In this document: in pieces, positions 60,625 through 64,000 of the stretch
Layout of the letters: each line of letters opens with the position of its first letter
Numbering within the stretch: the first letter of the stretch is position 1
IMG/VR virus record: IMGVR_UViG_3300042523_000478
Span: 1 to 64,000 of that record
DNA: 64,000 nt
Source: a virus
Reading direction: 5' to 3' (one strand)
Program-made: the position numbers and the translations under genes
The notes under the pieces: model-generated
Told to the model about the DNA's origin: nothing
The model's input: the letters and a program-made list of their open reading frames with translations, nothing else
The model's database searches: none

Positions 60625-61056
60625 ATGAAAAAAAAAATAATCAGATTTTTTAAAAGATTTAAGATGAGATTTTATCTTTGGTCAAAACGTTCGTCATTGA
60701 TGAAAACTTACCAAGAGGAAGTTACGTCATACGAAAAAACTTGTTTTAAGATATGTCTTAAATTAATCTCAAACCCTCATTCCGATTTTATGATAGCCCC
60801 AATGTCTAATAAACGATATATTAGAAATACTGCGTTTGATATGTTTGTTACTATGGATCATGGTAGAATTGAGATCACAAATCACGTTTTTAATTATAAC
60901 GTTAAATTATCAGATAGAGATTGGGAAAGAATAACATTTATCTTTGATACTGAAACAGAAAAAAGACGTTCAGAGACAGAACAAGATGTTAGTTCCCAAA
61001 TTAAAAATTCTCTACAACACGTATTAGAAAAATTAGAGAATCACGTTGTTAAATAA
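60625..61056 (+). CDS. hypothetical protein with basic N-terminus
   Basis: 143 aa. Residues 1-30 are strongly basic (MKKKIIRFFKRFKMRFYLWS). The rest has a beta-rich core (DFMIAPMSNKRYIRNTAF, RIEITNHVFNYNVKLSD) and a charged C-terminal helix (SQIKNSLQHVLEKLENHV). I have a weak memory of similar Bacteroidetes proteins but cannot name a family. It has its own canonical host-type promoter, so it may be expressed early. Confidence 0.65.
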   Translation: MKKKIIRFFKRFKMRFYLWSKRSSLMKTYQEEVTSYEKTCFKICLKLISNPHSDFMIAPMSNKRYIRNTAFDMFVTMDHGRIEITNHVFNYNVKLSDRDWERITFIFDTETEKRRSETEQDVSSQIKNSLQHVLEKLENHVVK

Positions 61057-61058
61057 AA

Positions 61059-61081
61059 AACCACAAAAAATTTTGGTGGTT
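61059..61081. terminator. weak hairpin after the 143-aa gene
   Basis: AACCAC and GTGGTT pair around an A/T-rich centre. A T run follows only on the minus strand, where no gene ends, and the hairpin overlaps the -33 box of the next promoter. Low certainty. Confidence 0.3.
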
Positions 61082-61102
61082 AGAATAGAATACTTATATT
61101 TG
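61072..61102 (+). promoter_or_regulatory. Bacteroidetes-type sigma promoter
   Basis: TTTG (61072-61075), 19 nt, TATATTTG (61095-61102), 26 nt before the ATG at 61129. Same spacing and boxes as at 60569-60599. Confidence 0.72.
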
Positions 61103-61128
61103 TATAAATAATTAAAAAAATAAACCTT

Positions 61129-61392
61129 ATGAAAACATCCTTATTAACCCTGTCTTTTTTTATTAGTTTTAACTTGTTTTCCCAAACAGTTATTACTAAC
61201 ACGCAAACATCAAATGCCATTGTTTATTCTGACACCACAGAATATGATTTAAATAAATTCACTTCAGAGTATGCGACTGAGATGTCAACTTGGTCTAAAG
61301 AAAAAAAAGAATGGTTTAAAACTTTCGCTTACACTAGAGGTAATATTACAATCCCTAACGAACCGATTGTTGTTCCTAAGTTTAACGATTAA
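61129..61392 (+). CDS. small exported protein (signal peptide)
   Basis: 87 aa. Residues 1-19 (MKTSLLTLSFFISFNLFSQ) form a type I signal peptide with the LFSQ end common in flavobacterial exported proteins; cleavage probably falls before Gln19. The mature part is about 69 residues, Thr/Ser-rich at first, then charged (MSTWSKEKKEWFKTF) with a terminal IPNEPIVVPKF. It has a strong Bacteroidetes promoter. Its stop overlaps the stop of the convergent 434-aa gene (TTAA). A periplasmic role such as superinfection exclusion or envelope change is possible but not shown. Confidence 0.7.
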   Translation: MKTSLLTLSFFISFNLFSQTVITNTQTSNAIVYSDTTEYDLNKFTSEYATEMSTWSKEKKEWFKTFAYTRGNITIPNEPIVVPKFND

Positions 61393-62693
61393 AGACTATT
61401 CAGATAAGTTTTCCATTCCGGATCAGTACCGGAATCTATACGACAAAAGTATGTTAAGTCATTTTTAATACCAAGAAAATAAACTTTGGCGTTAGGATCA
61501 TCAAATTCGGTTTGGTCTAAAAAATCTTGACTTAGAATGTCGGCTGGCACTATATCCAACGTAAACATATCAGTATCATATGTTTCTCTAGGAATTGTTG
61601 ATGATGGTGACGGGGATAAGTATAATCTTTTATATCCACCACCATTTATTCCTCCATTCTTATCTTCTTCACTATTGAAGATTAAGTTATTTTCTCTAAA
61701 TGAATCATCTTTTATATCATTTTGACAAAAGAGATTAATTACTCCAGTAGGTGTTTTTTGTTCTGTTATAACTCGTTTAACAATTCTCATTAAATCGTTT
61801 TCGGTTAATGTAATAATTTTTCTTTTCATATTTTCATTTGTTCTTGGTTTATATTTTGTCATAATTGGTTTTTGACCTTTACCAATTTGGGTGTCTTTTT
61901 TCTCAGCACTTCTTTTTTGTTGACACGCTGATTTTTTTTGTTCATCTGTCATTTTTGCAGCAACCCCAGCGGCTCTACATTTTGGGTAACCTTTTGAATC
62001 CGCATCTGGTCTACCGCAAGGTGGATGACCTCCACCCTTTTTATTACTACATATATTTACCCACGGACCTTGTGGTTCTGATGAACCCTTTGATTTTTTT
62101 TTATTACCAAACCAAACACTAAGGTCTTCTTTAATTGTATCTACCGGATATGTATCAACCTCATATGAATCAGTATGTGGGTCCTTTTCCCAAACACCAA
62201 CAATTCTTTTAACATTACCTTTTAATGTTTTTTCCTTGTATTTCTTAGTTATGTAATGGTCAACCTCATCGGTGTACGGTCCTAATATATGTTTTTTCCA
62301 TTTACGTAAACCAAGTTCTTGTGGTCCATTATATGCTCCCGCTGAAATAGATGTACTGGATTCAGTTATTTTTCCTGGGTATTGATTAATTACATTACCA
62401 TCTTCATCACTAGATGTTGAATTTGGGTGATTCTTTATATAATTAGAAATTTTTTTGGATTTATTTTCTAATTTATTAATTTGTTTTTTTGGTAAACTCA
62501 TTGACCCATCATAACTATCATACTGTAACATTGCGTTATTGTATTTTGAAACGGGCATTGTGAACGGTTGTAAATCAATTTTTTTAAATTCTCTAACCCC
62601 AGGTTGTAGTGGACCGATATACGATCCTCTACTTCCGGAACTATCAGAAGTAGCCTCATTTAAAATTTTTCTTAATATTTGATTTATGTTCAT
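61389..62693 (-). CDS. modular (fusion-like) candidate internal head protein
   Basis: 434 aa. Residues 1-14 are a leader (MNINQILRKILNEATS, cleavage-type LNE). The motif GSYIGPLQPGVREFKKIDL at about 23-42 recurs as GAYNGPQELGLRKWKKHIL at about 117-136. Residues about 205-265 carry WVNICSNKKGGGHPPCGR, then GYPKCRAAGVAA and a Lys-rich end. Near 288 a second N-terminus-like leader begins (MKRKIITLTENDLMRIV, then KRVITEQ), followed by 120 residues of a different domain (YKRLYLSPSPSS, VYFLGIKNDL). A TATTTATA motif is 14 nt upstream. Head location is inferred from the leaders. Confidence 0.65.
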   Translation of the reverse strand: MNINQILRKILNEATSDSSGSRGSYIGPLQPGVREFKKIDLQPFTMPVSKYNNAMLQYDSYDGSMSLPKKQINKLENKSKKISNYIKNHPNSTSSDEDGNVINQYPGKITESSTSISAGAYNGPQELGLRKWKKHILGPYTDEVDHYITKKYKEKTLKGNVKRIVGVWEKDPHTDSYEVDTYPVDTIKEDLSVWFGNKKKSKGSSEPQGPWVNICSNKKGGGHPPCGRPDADSKGYPKCRAAGVAAKMTDEQKKSACQQKRSAEKKDTQIGKGQKPIMTKYKPRTNENMKRKIITLTENDLMRIVKRVITEQKTPTGVINLFCQNDIKDDSFRENNLIFNSEEDKNGGINGGGYKRLYLSPSPSSTIPRETYDTDMFTLDIVPADILSQDFLDQTEFDDPNAKVYFLGIKNDLTYFCRIDSGTDPEWKTYLNSL

Positions 62694-62707
62694 TATTTAA
62701 TTATAAT

Positions 62708-62715
62708 TATAAATA
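62708..62715 (-). promoter_or_regulatory. candidate late promoter motif (GATATTTATA), leftward
   Basis: AAGATATTTATAATTA on the minus strand, 14 nt before the ATG of the 434-aa gene, within the divergent gap to the 79-aa gene. Confidence 0.4.
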
Positions 62716-62731
62716 TCTTATATTAAATAAA

Positions 62732-62971
62732 ATGAAAAATAAAGAAGAGTTATTTGGTAATTTATTCGGAACAATTGATTTGTTTAACGAAGAACACCTG
62801 GAAGTTATACTATCCACTATGGATAAAGAACACGCAATATACTATTTAGTGGAGGCGGTTAAGTGTGCATATAATAGAGGAATCTATACAATAGGCGAAT
62901 CTGAAGTTATTTCTAAATCTATTAGAGTGTTTTCAAAATTGGGGGATTCTACCCAAACTAATGAGAAATAA
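62732..62971 (+). CDS. small hypothetical protein
   Basis: 79 aa (MKNKEELFGNLFGTIDLF), acidic and helical, with HAIYYLVEAVKCAYNRGI in the middle and VISKSIRVFSKLGD near the end. No Cys pair or membrane helix. It is divergent from the 434-aa gene and followed at once by a strong hairpin. Function unknown. Confidence 0.6.
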   Translation: MKNKEELFGNLFGTIDLFNEEHLEVILSTMDKEHAIYYLVEAVKCAYNRGIYTIGESEVISKSIRVFSKLGDSTQTNEK

Positions 62972-62972
62972 A

Positions 62973-62998
62973 AAAAGGGACAATAAATTGTCCCTTTT
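62973..62998. terminator. bidirectional intrinsic terminator
   Basis: AAAAGGGACAAT and ATTGTCCCTTTT make a near-perfect hairpin between the stop of the 79-aa gene (62971) and the stop of the capsid gene (63023). There is a T run on either strand. Confidence 0.85.
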
Positions 62999-63022
62999 GA
63001 GTGTAATACTTTAAGATTTTGA

Positions 63023-64000
63023 TTATCTCAATTCTCTTAAATCAAATGTACGAACACCATCTACGGTAATTCTTCCGTAAAATCTGTTGTTTACCATTTT
63101 TTTCGCGTATCTCGTCATTATTCCTTTAATCGGAGTAAAGTTGAACGGATTGTACATTGTAGGTGTTAATTGTAGAGGTACGTACGGTGCGTAGATGTAA
63201 CCTGTGTCTAACAATGATGTTCCTTTATGTCCTAACAAAACTGTGTTTGGTGGGAAGTAAGGGTCACGGTAAACTTGGTAACGTCCTGCAAGAGTACCAA
63301 CTCTTTCAATACCCATATTGTATTGGTCTTGTTCAGGAGATGCGTTAGATACGTGGAAGTATTCTAAATCATCAAAGATTGCAGAAACCTCAGAAGAAAC
63401 AACGATCCAGTTAGCTCCACCTCTTAAAGTAGATTTGTGGATTTGTGCTGACAACTGATTGATTGCCGTAATCAAAGTTTGATTCCAATCTTTTTGAGTA
63501 TAAGATGTAGTTTGAGCAATTCTTCTCCATCCGTTGTAATCCCAACGTAGGTTCCAAGCCGCTCCTTTTCTCAAGTCACGTAAAATTTCACGGTCAATTT
63601 CAGCGGCCACTTGTTCTGACAATAAAGCCGTCAATTCAGCTTCAGCGTCAATGTTGTGGAATGCCGCAACGTCTTGTGCCATTTCTGGAGACCATTGTGC
63701 TCTTAATTTTCTTTCAGATACAGAAACAGTTACTGATTCTAAATCAAAAGAAACCTCACCAATTTGGTCTTCAAACTCCATATTTTTGTAAGTTCTATAG
63801 ATAGAAGTAAATGAATTACCTGAATGTCCTGAATAAATTGTAGTACCTGTGTAACCATCTAAAGATGTTGAGTCACAGTCAGCACATACAGGACAAGAAA
63901 GGTCAACTTCAACGTAGATGTAACCATTAGCGTCACAAATATCGTAGTAAGAACCACCATTACCTGTTGTTGGCCAAGTTGTTGACGCTTGATTACCGTA
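63023..64000 (-). CDS. major capsid protein, gp23-like (partial)
   Basis: The frame is open from the stop at 63023 past an internal ATG at 63781 to the right edge, so at least 325 codons of the protein are present and the N-terminus lies outside. T4 gp23 features: EFEDQIGEVSFDLESVTVS, RKLRAQWSPEMAQDVAAFHN, DAEAELTALLSEQVAAEIDR, then ILRDLRKGAAWNLRWDY and a C-terminal MYNPFNFTPIKGIMTRYAKK with NRFYGRITVDG. Upstream of residue M63781 is a Gly/Ser/Thr-rich stretch containing CPVCADC. It would form the capsid hexamers. Confidence 0.9.
   Translation of the reverse strand, partial: YGNQASTTWPTTGNGGSYYDICDANGYIYVEVDLSCPVCADCDSTSLDGYTGTTIYSGHSGNSFTSIYRTYKNMEFEDQIGEVSFDLESVTVSVSERKLRAQWSPEMAQDVAAFHNIDAEAELTALLSEQVAAEIDREILRDLRKGAAWNLRWDYNGWRRIAQTTSYTQKDWNQTLITAINQLSAQIHKSTLRGGANWIVVSSEVSAIFDDLEYFHVSNASPEQDQYNMGIERVGTLAGRYQVYRDPYFPPNTVLLGHKGTSLLDTGYIYAPYVPLQLTPTMYNPFNFTPIKGIMTRYAKKMVNNRFYGRITVDGVRTFDLRELR

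Overview
The window is part of a large, AT-rich, T4-like myovirus genome, most likely from a phage of a Bacteroidetes (flavobacterial-type) host. Phage evidence: a gp23-type major capsid protein runs off the right end, with a gp5-like OB-fold hub protein, a gp55-like late sigma factor, PhoH, dUTPase and a PolB-type exonuclease, plus very large tail-fibre genes. Host evidence: two adjacent promoters have the exact Bacteroidetes sigma layout (TTTG, 19 nt, TATATTTG at 60569-60599 and 61072-61102). One of them drives a small protein with a flavobacterial-looking signal peptide. Starts have A-rich leaders and no evident Shine-Dalgarno sequence.

Layout. 1-9762 (minus): fibre and adaptor genes (95-4569, 7577-8794) interleaved with glycosyltransferases (4597-7526, 8824-9762). 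9814-14289 (plus): one 1,491-aa protein with five enzyme-like modules. 14369-23716 (minus): a 2,803-aa collagen-like fibre (Gly-Thr-Asn/Ser/Asp repeats) and a smaller fibre protein. 23748-28455 (minus): an overlapping cassette of a DUF2061 membrane protein, an HxGH nucleotidylyltransferase, APS kinase, sulfotransferase and three glycosyltransferases. 28551-36651 (minus): two fibres with YadA/Hep_Hag-like repeats and a cysteine-rich LamG-like fibre. 36704-39630 (plus): five genes of unknown role including LETM1-like and WYL-like proteins. 39728-53495 (plus): a tightly packed run with exonuclease, dUTPase and PhoH surrounding glycosyltransferases, methyltransferases and a GDP-mannose 3,5-epimerase homologue. 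53495-60551 (plus): late sigma factor, then baseplate/tail structural genes. 60625-64000: small accessory genes, a modular candidate head protein and the capsid gene.

How it fits together. About fifteen glycosyltransferase-like genes, four methyltransferase domains, a sugar-nucleotide epimerase and a PAPS-type sulfation cassette are interleaved with long, repetitive, Ser/Thr/Asn-rich fibres. The working model is that the phage carries its own machinery to glycosylate, methylate and possibly sulfate its virion fibres. In support, two of the transferases resemble the TibC/Aah family, which O-heptosylates the beta-solenoid repeats of bacterial autotransporters. An AT-rich motif, G(A)TATTTATA, lies 3-15 nt (once 42 nt) upstream of twelve genes, most of them structural. 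It is a candidate late promoter for the gp55-like factor.

Limits. Domain calls are from reading motifs, not from database searches. Substrates of the transferases are unknown. No tRNA, CRISPR array, insertion sequence or origin was recognised, and no gene-free stretch exceeds 300 bases.
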